64,000 bases of DNA from Gracilaria gracilis (Eukaryota > Rhodophyta > Florideophyceae > Gracilariales > Gracilariaceae). A program made the position numbers and the translations under genes. Of this stretch, positions 39,446-50,391 are shown piece after piece (position 1 is the stretch's first letter; every line of letters starts with the position of its first letter). The DNA is taken from positions 434,001 to 498,000 of the forward strand of contig JARGSG010000006.1 of the NCBI GenBank assembly GCA_030374805.1, in the 5' to 3' direction. The notes under the pieces are model-generated. The model saw only the letters and a list, made by a program, of their open reading frames with translations. It was not told the DNA's origin and did no database searches.

Positions 39446-41612
39446 ATGGAAAGACCTACAAGGATTACTCGTGGCTCTAGCGCGCCACCTAGCCACGAGG
39501 GTTCTGCTGCGGCTTCGGCCGCCAAACCCATTCTGGATAATCCCGAGGAGCTGCTTCGGCAACCTCGGGCCTGAACCTCAAAGGATACGGGCACTCAGCT
39601 ACCGTTGGCTCCTGAACCTAGTAAGGAATTGCCGACAACGGTTGAGGACCTTTTGGTCCCCAATTGGGAAGATCGAGCGAAAGCTCTTTTTACCGCTACG
39701 GTTAATGAAGCTATGACCTCAATGGACATGGACGCCGTTACCCGCTTGGTGGTTGATCGAGCCGTGCATAAGCTCTCTCAACGCATACCTAAATTGGTTG
39801 AAACATACCTCTTAACGGGTGCCCGGGAGCATACCTACCGAGTGGTTCAAGACCTTTGGGTTTTCGAAGGAATGGCGGAAACAAAAACCCCTGGGGTGAA
39901 TATGGTTACTCGCATACCACAAGAGATCCCTGCCGGTTCTTCCGCACCAATCAAGCCAATTCCGGCCGATAGTGCGTACCTACAAGGTTCAAGGCAAGAT
40001 CAAGAGGGCCATATAGAGATGGGCCCTCGAGACGTGTACTTGCCACCCATTGGAGGTAACGTTCGAAACGGCACCAAGACTGGTGGACCTGAGGACGATT
40101 CGTCTGACCCAGAAGAGGGGCGACGAAGAAGAAACCGCAAGGGTAAAGAAAGGAGGAGGAAAAAGGGAAAGAATCGCGGCTACGACTCTGACCCCGATTC
40201 CTCGAGCTCAGATACCGATACTGGTTCATCGTCGGATGATGACCGTAAAGGTAGACGCCAGAAGAGACCGAACAGGTTGGCGAAGGAGTTGTCAAAGAGA
40301 AACCGTAAAGGTAAGAAGAAACGGTACGAGTCGTCCGACTCGGATTCGGACACCGATACAACCCTAGAGGTGCGTCAGCCGCTGAACGATATGTTCACCA
40401 AAGCGGTTGATTATAGGTCATATCGGTTGAGAAACCGATCCTCTGCTTACACCCAAGAGGTTGCGCAGAAGATCACCAAGCACCATAAGAAGCTCAGCTT
40501 CCAGATGGGTGATACTACCTTCACAGGTGATGATCCCATTGCGGGTAATTGAGTTTCTGCAGAAGTTCAAGATTGCATGTGACCAAAATGGTTTTTCCGA
40601 AGGTGCTGCCATGTGGTTATTCCAGTTTTACCGTAAAGGTCAAGCTTACCACTTGCTGCAAGGCAGGCTCCGTGGAAATACCCTGGCGGTTGATGAAGAA
40701 GGGACAGAGATGTTAGAGACGTACCCAGAAGTGGTTAATTTCATGTTGGAAACTTACGCTACCGATGAGGTTATCCAGGAAGGTTACGCTGAGGTGCAGG
40801 CATATCGCCAACGCTCCAGCCAAACCGAAATGGAATTCTGGTTAGGCCTTTGGAATCTGTCCACCCGATGCGGTAATGTCTTTACCACTTGGAGGTTGAA
40901 GTCGCTCTTTGCCGACAATGTCGACAAAGCGATCCGTTCGCAGGTACGCAATTACTTGGCGAACAACCGTAAGGTGGACTATAATGGGCTTGCCCGTTAT
41001 GCTCAGGGGCTCGGCGACACTCTCCGTCACGGAAAGAAGCCGTCGGCGTCCCATACCTCAAAGGATAAACGGAAACGGTCAGTATTGGAGCTAGAAGAAA
41101 GCACTACCTCAGAGAGAGATTCGCTCATTCGCGTACCAACAGGAATGGCAGTTCATCTCGTGACTGCGCCGCAGGCTCGGTCACGAGCCACCTCCATTGG
41201 TAATTGGTCGTCGACAGTACCACCAGCTTCGGTAAGGTCGCCACCAAGAGCGGCGAGCACTCAACAAACCTCAACGGGTGGTTCGCAAGCATATTCATAT
41301 GCTACAGCACCGACCAATCCGGTTACCCGACCTACCTCTATGGCAATGCGTGATCCTCAGACAGGTGGATTGGTCTGCTGGCTCTGCTTATCGCCAGACC
41401 ATCTGGCGAACAGATGTGACAAAATACCCCCAGGGGTGCGCGAACATCTGATTAGTGCCAGGCAGCAAAACCACCGTAACCTATATGGATCTGGAAAGAG
41501 AGTACAAGCCCAACCATCACCATCTCAGGTTCATCTCGTCGAGGAAACACCAATCTTGGAGAAGGACAGTCCCACTCAAGAGGAGCAAGAAAACACCGAA
41601 CGGTTAGCGTAG
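39446..41612 (+). pseudogene. gag of element C
   Basis: Starts at ATG 39446 (MERPTRITRGSSAPPSHEGS), with an in-frame TGA at 39572. It then has a long charged linker of alternating acidic Ser/Asp and basic Arg/Lys runs (about 40110-40350). A one-base shift at about 40545 leads to the conserved capsid-like part (RVIEFLQKFKIACDQNGFSE, TEMEFWLGLWNLSTRCGNVF) and a CCHC zinc knuckle, CWLCLSPDHLANRC. The zinc knuckle binds RNA for packaging. The pol frame overlaps the end in the -1 register. Confidence 0.8.
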
Positions 41613-41632
41613 GGGCCACCCCTAACCTTCAA

Positions 41633-43393
41633 TTGGAAGGCCCGTCGATACCGGTACGGGAAACCTTAATGGTGGAAAAAGAAGAATCAGATGTACCCAA
41701 TGTGGTGTGTCTGATGAAGTACAACAACTATAAAGTTAATGCTTCAGTAAGCTTTCTCCATTACCCACAGGTTCCCGTTGCGTGTGTACTCGATAACGAC
41801 GCCGGTCCGAATGTGCTAAACGCTCGCGTCATACCCAATGCGGTCTTGCGGAACATTCGGTCTGCCCCGACTATCAACCCACTGCTGGACGCTAACGAGC
41901 GCCCACTGCACCTTAGAGGAATGTTGACCACTGTGGTACAACTTGGAACCTTGAAGGTGAAGCTCAATTTATTTGTGGTGGATCGTCTAGCGACAGTCTG
42001 TATCCTCGGGACCAACTTTATTGACAGACATGTCAAGGGAATTTTGCCAGGATCCCGAACGGTCGCTCTCCGTCAAGGTGGTCGTATTGCCATACTGGGT
42101 AATACGCAGACCAAAAATGGTTGGCGTCAGAAGCCGAGGTCCAATAAACCCACCGAAACGGTTTCAAACAAGATACGGGTCACCAGATTGGTTTCAATTC
42201 CGGCTATGACCCAAATAGTAGTGAATGTCCCATGCGCAGTTTCAGGATTGGTAATGCTACAGAACCATCCTAGGTTGACAAAAAGACATCTCGCCTTGAT
42301 GGCAAACGGGATTATCGACAACATCCCTAATCAATCCTTCAATGTGTACTTGAGTAACTTTAGCAATCAAATTGTTAAGTTACCCAAGAATTCTACTATT
42401 GGAATAGCATTGCCGGCACCACAAGGGGTTTTCACGGTCTCACCTAATGGGTGGGGCGAGATCGCCACCTCTAAGGAAGGGGGAGGAACAGATGCGCCAT
42501 ACCCTGCATATGCTCCCCCGTTATCGACAAACACCAAAATGGAACAGAAGATCGCCAATACCTTTAAGGTTAGGGATCAGGAAAAGACTATGGAACTGGA
42601 CCCAGTGCGGAATTGGAGAGAGGAAGTCCAGATCGGTGCAGAGAACCAGGCTCTCCGAGACCGGATCCTCAGTCTCTTAGAAGAATTTGAACCCATGTGG
42701 TCGGGCCGGCTAGGCCAAATTGAGGCTACAGAGCACCGTATTGATATGGTGCCTGGCTGGAAACCCATTTACCAGCAGCCTTACCGTGCAGGTCCAAAAG
42801 CCCGTGAGTTTGAGCTCAAGGAGGTCGAGAGAATGCTCCGTGAAGGTGTCATAGAACCAGCAAATGCGGACTGGGCCACCCCTGTGGTTCTCGTCACAAA
42901 GAAGAATGATACCCGTATGCGATTCTGTGTGGACTACAGAAGACTGAATAGTATGACCATTAGGGATTCGTACCCAATACCTAGAATGGACGAGTGTATA
43001 GATTCGTTGGGCAACGCCAAGATCTTTACTACGCTCGATGCCAATTGTGGTTATTGGCAGGTACCTATCAGGAAAGAAGAAAAGGACAAAACTACGTTTA
43101 CTTGCCACGCTGGGTTATTCCGCTTTACGCGTATGCCCTTTGGGTTGCGGAATGCCCCGGCTACCTTTCAGAAGGCGTTAGATATAATCCTTTCGAAGGT
43201 GAAGTGGAGAACCGCTCTGGTATACATCGACGATGTAATCATATATTGCAGAAGGGTAGAGGAACATTTCCACCATGTTAGGGGAGTTTTGAACCTTTTG
43301 AGGGAATCTGGAGTAACTTTGAAGCTCCGCAAGTGCGAATTCTTCACCAAAGAGGTAAAATACCTTGGTCACATCATTAGCCCTGGGAGGTGA
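41633..43393 (+). pseudogene. element C pol: protease and reverse transcriptase
   Basis: Opens in the -1 frame over the gag stop. The retropepsin region is present (ACVLDNDAGPNVLNARV ... CILGTNFIDRHV), but the catalytic DTG reads DND, while B has DTGAGPN. RT motifs are good: RFCVDYRRLNSMTIRDSYPI, FTTLDANCGYWQVPI, FTRMPFGLRNAPATFQKALD and ALVYIDDVIIYC (catalytic YIDD). It ends at a frameshift (HIISPGR-stop) near 43385. Confidence 0.85.
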
Positions 43394-44222
43394 AGTGACG
43401 CCGCGGAATATCCGGGCCGTGCAGGAGGCGAAGCCACCCACTTCCCCGACGGAAATCCGATCCTTTATAGGTTTGTGCAATGTGTACCGCCGATTTATCA
43501 AGGGATTTGCCAAGATAGCGGCTCCCCTCAACAGGAAGCTGCTGAAAGGTCAACCTACAAGGTTTGAATGTCTTACCAATGAGGAGATAGATGCGTTCGA
43601 GGCGCTGAAACATGCGCTCTTGACACCTCCCATCTTGGCATCATCCAAAGCTGGTTTACGATACACGTTGGATACTGACGCCTCGGACGCCCAAATTGGT
43701 TGTTGTCTTATGCAGGAGCAAGAAAACGGCGACAAACTACCTATAGGGTACTGGAGCCGTGCTCTGCACGCTGCAGAAAAGAACTATACAACAACCGAAA
43801 AGGAATGTCTGGCAGTGGTCTGGAGCATGTTGATGCTCCGTCCCTACCTATATGGCGAAAGGTTTACGCTTCGAACGGACCATGATGCCCTACGGTGGAT
43901 ACTGGGTCTGGCCGACGCATCAGGCAGACTTGCCCGATGGCGGTTACGACTTTCAGAGTTCAAGTATGACGTACAGTACCGTCCAGGTATCAAGCACAAT
44001 GTCGCAGACGCGATGTCTCGCATTAACACATATGGTTTGGACACCGAGCCGGTAGAGGATGATATCCCATGCTTTTCCATCTCTACCAACCCTGATGGTG
44101 ATACCTTAGAAGGTTACTGGACTCTACCCGAAGAAAATACGTGGTTTAGTGATGCCATCGCTCGGGAAATACTCGCCCTCGAGAAACAGACTTCATGCCA
44201 ATTACCCGCGAGGAATTCCTGA
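43365..44222 (+). pseudogene. element C pol: RNase H
   Basis: Continues RT after the shift: EIRSFIGLCNVYRRFIKGFA, then RNase H with YTLDTDASDAQIGCCLMQ (Asp), TTTEKECLAVVWSMLMLRPY (Glu), FTLRTDHDALRWI (Asp) and RPGIKHNVADAMSR (last Asp). All four acidic positions are kept. A further frameshift near 44215 separates it from the integrase. Confidence 0.85.
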
Positions 44223-44353
44223 GAGAGCAAGCAAACGGTGTTTATTGCCGCTCTCTCATGGACCAAGTAGGTATGAAAGACTCGAACTTTGACGTCGACC
44301 GAAATGGTTTCCTGGTGAGGCGAGCTCCAATTGATGGTTCCCTTTAGAAGGTA

Positions 44354-45112
44354 GTGCCCAAGGTGCTGCGCCCTCGGGTGCTGTACCTGGCCCACTACCC
44401 AAGGCTATCAGGACACCCTGGAGGTACGAGAATGTACTACACCTTGAGGCAAGGGTACTACTGGCCTCATGTGGCTAATGATATATATACCTTTGTAGGC
44501 CAATGCGAATCTTGCGTACGTACCCGTGGAGGTCTCCGGAAGCACAGCAAATACTTGAAATTATTCCCTGCAGCGGGTCCTCTCGAGTTCGTCGCAATAG
44601 ACCTTCTGGGTCCATTACCAAAAACCACAAGGGGATATCAGTACATCATCGTAATCACAGACAGGTTCTCGAAGCTCACGCGAGCGATACCCTTGAAGGA
44701 CACAAAATCGACGACCCTCGCGGTGGCGTTCTTGGACAATTGGATCTACCCGTATGGTGCACCGCTTTATCTACCTACCGACAATGGTTCGAACTTAGCT
44801 TCGAAGTTCTTTGAAGCTGTTTGTAACCTCTTGGGTATTAAGCACTACTTCACTACTGCCTACCATCCGCAAACGAATGGGCAAGTGGAGCGCTTTAACC
44901 GAACACTGGTATCTAGGCTGCGACATTATACGGAAGAACACCAAACTGGTTGGGAAGAGCTCGTGCAGCCCTTGACATATGCATATAACCTTCAGGTTCA
45001 TCGAGCGACGCAAACTACGCCGTTCGATCTAATACTGTCAAGACACCCACTAGGTACTGTTGTTGAAGGAGACCGATTAGGACAAAAAGCCGCCAGTTCA
45101 CTCACACCGTGA
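44354..45112 (+). pseudogene. element C pol: integrase
   Basis: After a TAG at 44345-44347 the frame gives the HHCC zinc domain (HYPRLSGHPGG ... CESCVR) and the DDE core: FVAIDLLGPLPKTT (Asp), YLPTDNGSNLASKFFE (Asp) and HPQTNGQVERFNRTL (Glu), with spacing fitting D-D-35-E. It stops at 45112 within the C-terminal part. Confidence 0.85.
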
Positions 45113-45226
45113 CAGGTCAAACGGAATACCCTTTTGAGGTTGAGACGAGCTCTCAAGTATGCTGAGAGCAAGCTCACAGCGTCCCAGAAGCGGTACAAGG
45201 AGGACTACGACTGAAAGGTAACCCAA

Positions 45227-45886
45227 GTGGTAACGGCTACGCCTGGTCAATATGTCTTTATTGACCACCCTCCGAAAGGAGCTAAGCCACGACCGGGTGA
45301 TGAGGCCGATGATGAAGCTATTGATAGAGATATCAATTCGAAGCTTCTTCCAAAATCATGGGGACCTTTCAAGGTAGTTCGAGCAACCGACCACACGGTT
45401 ACGGTGAACCAAGATGGTGTAGAGAATACGATCTCTATTGACCGAATCACGGTTGCACCTCGAACGGTCCAGTCTAGGAAGGAACGCGGAGAATCCGGGC
45501 GTGATCCACAAGCCGTTGCCCTGAGGACTCAGCCCCGGGAAGACGGGACAATCATCGAGGTTAATGATGACGCACAGGGTGACGACCCAGACTACGTACC
45601 AACCGCAGGGATTACGGTTGCTCCTTCAGAGGAAACACCTACCCCTAGTGGTACCGATGCTCATCTGAACCAAAGTCGTGAAAAGATACCATCGCAGGTC
45701 TCTAATGAGTTCCCAGTGGAACGCCTTGTAGGTCACCGCCGTACCCAAGAAGGTCTGAAGTACACAGTACGCTGGTATGGCTGGGGGGCTGACGGTGATA
45801 CCGCACAGCCGCCCTCAGCCATACCACACCACTTCAGGGTAAGCTACTGGAACCGCAAGGGAGAGGACATGCCGAATGATGGGTAA
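45227..45886 (+). pseudogene. element C pol: integrase tail and chromodomain
   Basis: Resumes with the GPFKVVRATDHTVTV module (SH3-like GPY/F region), a linker, then a chromodomain: FPVERLVGHRRTQEGLKYTV, RWYGWGADGDTAQPPSAIP, HFRVSYWNRK. It matches the chromodomains ending A and B and marks C as a chromovirus-like lineage. Confidence 0.8.
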
Positions 45887-46222
45887 ACCTTAGAGGTAAT
45901 GCAGTCCCCTAAGGAAAGGGGAAAAGCACATTGTAATGAGGAGTAACAAAGTCGGTTCGGACGCTAACCGGGAAGGTACAACCAGAAGGAAGCATTCCAT
46001 GAGGGTGTGTCCAAGGAGCGGTAGCGCTAAAGACGGACGCACCGTTGTACGCGCACCGTTGCACACGCGCCATGCATGTGCGCGGCACGCGCGCGAACCC
46101 GCACGGTGGAAACGTTCAAAAAATTGTATCTCTTTTTTGACGAGGCATACGCGCGCTGCTCGTGGCGCGCCGTGCGGAGTAACCGATTCGGTTTACACTA
46201 TTGTGTGTAGGGAGCGAGCAAC

Positions 46223-46259
46223 GGCATGGTCAAAAAATTCTAAGTATTTTGACCATGCC
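46223..46259. terminator. 13-bp perfect inverted repeat between pol and antisense gene
   Basis: GGCATGGTCAAAA, 11-base loop, TTTTGACCATGCC. It lies where the sense pol and the antisense gene converge, so it could end or separate the two messages. That role is inferred from position only. Confidence 0.5.
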
Positions 46260-46887
46260 GCGCTCCCGAATCGGCCAATCCCAGTCTCTGAAACCGCTTG
46301 GTTCTCGAGATACAGACCAAAAGGGTTTTCTGCGTTTTCACTACCATATGGAGGGGTAATTTTCCGGTCAAATATTTTGATTCGCCTTGCAAGTAACCTC
46401 CAGGGTGAAACACCGCACGTGCACCCATGCATGGTGAGAGGCCATGCAGAACCATCTAGGTACATTGCTGGCCACTGCGCGCAAGCGCGTGGCACAACAT
46501 CTGACCTTATGGGAAGGCGAAACCACTCGCTGCGCCGTACGAAGGCGCATCGGAGGACCAACGTGGTGAACCATACTACGAGCACCAAAATGGCTCAGGA
46601 TGGAGCTAAATCACCTCCTGCAACTTACCTACAAGTAATTAACCGTCACACATCGTGGTACGCTGGTCTAAGGAGGGGGGAGGAGAGCTTCAAAACCTAG
46701 TTGGAGATGCGCAGAGCTAAGGAAGGGGGGAGCTGTTTTCGAGCTTCCTCCCTCGCTACGCACTGTACCTCAAAGAAAACTGGAACCTACCATGGAAACG
46801 CATAACATGTAAGTTTACTTGAAGAGTAACACCAGTAGGGATGCAGGAGCAACGTGGCTCAAGCACAGGCCCAAGTGGATACGACAA

Positions 46888-47778
46888 TCAACCTGATGGG
46901 TGAGTGGAAAAGTGAGGCCCCGAGGAGCCTCCAGCTGAGGATCCCCGACCCGGATTGGTGTTCTGATGGGCTCCCGGCCAAGGCTGGAAGAGATGGGCCT
47001 GGATTGGAGCCTGGCTAGGCGCGCTACTATGACCCACGGGGGTACTAGTAGGCACGCTGACGCCTGCCATCACGTCGGCACCCATCGGAGGTGGCGCGCT
47101 CGCCTGCGCAACCGACGGAGGTACCGACGACCCGATGTGGAGAGGAGCCTGCGGAGCGGGTAGAAGGCCGGGGTTCAGGCTAGCACCAAATAGGGGATCC
47201 TCCAAAGGGTTTGTAGGCGTCGGGCCCATGGCCGTCGCTAGGCCTGCCACCTGGTTGGTAGCCATCTGGTAGAGCTCGACCTGGAACCGGTTTCGGAACC
47301 CACCAATTTGTGAAAAAGATCGCATGTACTGTGCATGACGAGGCAGGATGCTTTCCAGAAGGGTAAGAGCTTCAACCACAGAGATAGGACCCGCCCGCTG
47401 GAAGTTCACCACGCAGGCCTGGCGGACCCGAGCCATTAAACCTGAAATGGCCTGGCAGTCCACCTGAGAGGGGACAGGCGCCGCAGCCGCAGCCATGAAA
47501 CCCCCAAGGATAGCCCGCGGAGGCCCATTAACCCTTGTGGTACTAGGGAGAAGAGAAGTCACACCAGTATGGCAGGCGTATTGCGTCCCTCCGGAGCGGA
47601 AGTAGGCGCTGAAGTGACCAGAGGGGTAGCTGCTGGCGATTCCACCGCGGTAGGGAATGGCTCGGGACTCCCTGGAGGCCCCTGATCGGTCGGAGCCCTG
47701 GGATAGCGCTGCTCCGCGCGGGATACAACCTTCCAGGACACCGGATTGAAAACCTCCCACCCCTGCTTGGCTCCCCAC
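46888..47778 (-). pseudogene. antisense gene of element C, downstream part
   Basis: 296 codons that overlap the larger antisense frame by about 220 bp in another register, probably joined by a frameshift. It includes QACVVNFQRAGPISVVEALT and YMRSFSQIGGFRNRFQVELY, then a Pro/Ala/Ser-rich tail of low complexity like the Ala/Pro-rich tails of A and B. No known domain. Confidence 0.5.
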
Positions 47779-49820
47779 GGGAAACTCTCCACTTGGGTAA
47801 GCAACGATTCCAGCTGCTCAATGGAGTAGTCCGTACCTGCCACAATGGTTCCGAGTCCAAATAGGCGAATGTCGCGAATGACCCTCGGGGGAATGAAGAA
47901 CATACGACCAGGAGGTTGCACACCGTCACGGTAAGTCTCGGCTTCTCGAGAACAACAATCCCAGTCAATAACGTCACGGGCAGCCTGCAGAGCCAAGATG
48001 GCCACAAATACGGCCCATTCCGCGAGTGCAATCGAACAAATGAGGTAATACCGATCGTGATTACGGGTGATGTAGCTCCCGGAGTAAGCCAATACTGGTG
48101 GGGTTGGGACGCTGAGCGACATCGGAACCTCATAAACATTCCACCATTCAGGTCGGGCCACATACCAAGAGGTTCTTCCCTTATTAGGTTGTGAGAAGAA
48201 CTCCACATTATGGAACCCATGCATGACGCGGTTGAAGCTGGACCGCGTGCGAATGCGAGCCTCGGTGGCAGCATCCACCCCCCACCTACGACGGTTAGCC
48301 CAATGGATGGTATTGTAAGGCCTATCGAAGCAAACCAAATGTGGAGAAGCCGGAAGGTACTGCTGCGGAAGGGAGTCGTACTGACAGATCTTCACAACCA
48401 GACGTCGGTAGTGATGGAGCTCCGGGTCAATACGAACGTACGGCAGATCACTGGGATAAAGCGGGGGAATGAAATACCTCATTGGTGTGTGTCGCTGGCG
48501 ACTATCATAGCACTCCGACCGACCCTGACGAGGTTGAGATTCTTTATCCCGACGGTGGAGCGTTTGCGGGACGGAGCGGAGACGCTCGCAATCCCAACGA
48601 AACGAACCCAAGTAGGTATCCAGAGTCGGACGTCGCACGACGCCGGGAAGCGATGTGTTCCCCGGCGCCACGGGCCAGTTCCGACGGTACAGCGTCGCTT
48701 GCGAAACCATTCTTGGGTCGACCCCGAAGGTACCATGTTGGGAAACGTTCCAGTCGGCTGGGGTGAACGTCTCCAAACCATAATAGGAAATACCAGGAGG
48801 AATCTCGGGCTCCGGACCATACGGGTCACGGATGCCTTCATGAATCCCTTGAGGTTGATGTGAAAAAGACTGAACCGGCTGGCTCCGGAAACCAGTTTGG
48901 ATGCGGGAATGGTACAAAGCAGCACTCCGAGAACCAGACTTGGCAATGCCGCTTCCGCGGCCGCGCGAAGGACCGGCACCCGACATGGTGTGATGAGTAC
49001 CGCGAGGGAGTGGTTGAGACGGCGAGCACTCGACCGCAGGGCTGAACCGAATTGGCTTTTTATCCACAATGGGTGAGTCACTAGAGCTGATGCTCAAAAC
49101 GTCCACCCGTTCGGGGCCCCATGCTGGTTCAACCATTAAGGGATCGGCATTGGTTGCCGGTGGCGCGCCGTCCCTTGGGGTTACCGCGTCCGATTGACCA
49201 ACATGGGGAACCGACAATCGCCGTGTACCGCTACGGTTGCGAGCCCGCACGCTGGTACCGGGGCTACCCATGTGGTTCAGATAAGGATGAGGGGTCACCA
49301 TAAACGGATTCAACCTTGTCGGTCGGACGAGAAGCCACGGTGGCGCGAGCCGCGTAGACAAACCGCAAAGGGGGAGCGAAGGCGACCATAAGAGAGAACG
49401 GTGGAACAACCTCGATGGAGTCAGCGGCAGTGCCTCGAAGGGTTGGTAGTCGAACCCCGAAGGGACAGAGAGACACGCCGCAACCAAGTGGCCGCCAAAA
49501 TACTTCACGGTACAGTGCCCACACGAGCCCGAAGGGGCAATCCGCCCCCCCACTGGGTATACCGAGACGGTAAATGGGTCTAAGCCGTGCAGCCAAAAAG
49601 GTATAACCTTGGAGGTATGCAATGGGCGCGCGTCGCGCCCAAACCACAAATGGGAATGAATAGGCCGCTGTCGGTGATACCCAAAGAGGTGGATAGAACC
49701 GCAATCGGTGATTACCAAGGTGGTGAACAGAGTGCGCTCGGCGACGCAGAGCCGACGCGACGCACGGCGCGAGATGGCACAAAGGCTGCGACAGGGACCA
49801 AATTGGTACGACGATGCCAC
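47559..49820 (-). CDS. antisense gene of element C, main frame
   Basis: A 753-codon minus-strand frame ending close to the 3' LTR. The true start may be one of the ATGs near 49240-49310, since earlier residues do not resemble A or B. An Arg/Ser/Pro-rich N-terminal part containing MSGAGPSRGRG (compare MSGQPPNSGYF in A) is followed by a Trp/Tyr-rich core. Blocks shared with A and B: GSFRWDCERLRSVPQTLHRR (A: TSWDWRRRVAVPPHAILRR), PPVLAYSGSYITRNHDRYYL (A: PPVLSYLGSCLIEDPYSRLW), LAEWAVFVAILAL (A: LTEWAIRTAAYLL) and FIPPRVIRDIRL. This is clear distant homology. Function is unknown and no catalytic motif is seen. Confidence 0.7.
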   Translation of the reverse strand: MASSYQFGPCRSLCAISRRASRRLCVAERTLFTTLVITDCGSIHLFGYHRQRPIHSHLWFGRDARPLHTSKVIPFWLHGLDPFTVSVYPVGGRIAPSGSCGHCTVKYFGGHLVAACLSVPSGFDYQPFEALPLTPSRLFHRSLLWSPSLPLCGLSTRLAPPWLLVRPTRLNPFMVTPHPYLNHMGSPGTSVRARNRSGTRRLSVPHVGQSDAVTPRDGAPPATNADPLMVEPAWGPERVDVLSISSSDSPIVDKKPIRFSPAVECSPSQPLPRGTHHTMSGAGPSRGRGSGIAKSGSRSAALYHSRIQTGFRSQPVQSFSHQPQGIHEGIRDPYGPEPEIPPGISYYGLETFTPADWNVSQHGTFGVDPRMVSQATLYRRNWPVAPGNTSLPGVVRRPTLDTYLGSFRWDCERLRSVPQTLHRRDKESQPRQGRSECYDSRQRHTPMRYFIPPLYPSDLPYVRIDPELHHYRRLVVKICQYDSLPQQYLPASPHLVCFDRPYNTIHWANRRRWGVDAATEARIRTRSSFNRVMHGFHNVEFFSQPNKGRTSWYVARPEWWNVYEVPMSLSVPTPPVLAYSGSYITRNHDRYYLICSIALAEWAVFVAILALQAARDVIDWDCCSREAETYRDGVQPPGRMFFIPPRVIRDIRLFGLGTIVAGTDYSIEQLESLLTQVESFPWGAKQGWEVFNPVSWKVVSRAEQRYPRAPTDQGPPGSPEPFPTAVESPAATPLVTSAPTSAPEGRNTPAILV

Positions 49821-49861
49821 CGACTTGGTGAAAGGATCTAGGAGCCACGAGGGCGTGGCTC

Positions 49862-49878
49862 AGGGTAGGAAGGGGGTC
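49862..49878 (+). other. polypurine tract of element C
   Basis: AGGGTAGGAAGGGGGTC directly precedes the 3' LTR; plus-strand primer site. Confidence 0.7.
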
Positions 49879-50386
49879 TGTAGTACAATAAGACCTCAAT
49901 GGTTTGGTGCCACGTGGGCCTACTGGTGCGCCTTGCTGGCTGCACTGTACCCAATTGGTATTCTGTATTTCATAATTTCTAATTTCTAATTTATAGTCTA
50001 GGATAGTTTAGCATTGCTGGCCCATGACAGTAGGTCATGGGCGCAGCCGATGACGTCATGCCCGCATGGGAGATCGGCGTCGGTGCACCTTGTATATATT
50101 GTGGTGCACCTCGCTTCCCCCCCTGGGTATTGTAAAGTCAGGCACCACTAGGGCAGTAACTATACCATCTTGGTCACTTGCTACTGTATAACTATTCAGG
50201 TTTTACCGCGCGTCGACGTCTACTACCGTACACCTACACAGTCTAGACTAATTGCCCCGCCGTTTGCCCCTGCGGGTTTCAGGTGCCCTACTACCATATT
50301 GGTTGTGTGTTCTTCCCCTTTAGGTTGAGCCCTCGCGCGCTCCCTCTACCAGGCAAACCCCACACCTTAACGGTATTTGTACGACA
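49879..50386 (+). repeat. 3' LTR of element C
   Basis: 508 bp, TGTAGTAC to ACGACA, same length as the 5' LTR. It is followed at once by the TGGTG duplication. On the minus strand a TATAAA (49990-49995) lies 170 bp before the first possible antisense start. Confidence 0.95.
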
Positions 50387-50391
50387 TGGTG
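50387..50391 (+). repeat. target-site duplication of element C, right
   Basis: TGGTG, matching 38786-38790. Confidence 0.85.

Larger units (their letters stand above)
38791..50386 (+). mobile_element. Ty3/gypsy chromodomain retrotransposon C, full length
   Basis: An 11.6-kb element with two 508-bp LTRs, gag, pol (protease, RT, RNase H, integrase, chromodomain) and a long antisense gene before the 3' LTR, flanked by the 5-bp duplication TGGTG. The LTRs differ by about 20 bases by eye, so it is not recent. Coding frames carry several nonsense and frameshift changes, so it cannot move alone. It belongs to a different family from A and B but has the same layout. Confidence 0.95.

Noticed and set aside
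39951..40361. 136-codon minus-strand frame inside gag of C
   Set aside because: Shadow of the Ser/Asp and Arg/Lys-rich gag linker.
48210..49045. Plus-strand frame of 217 codons opposite the antisense gene of C
   Set aside because: No similarity to sense sequence in A or B, whereas the minus strand shares protein blocks with both.
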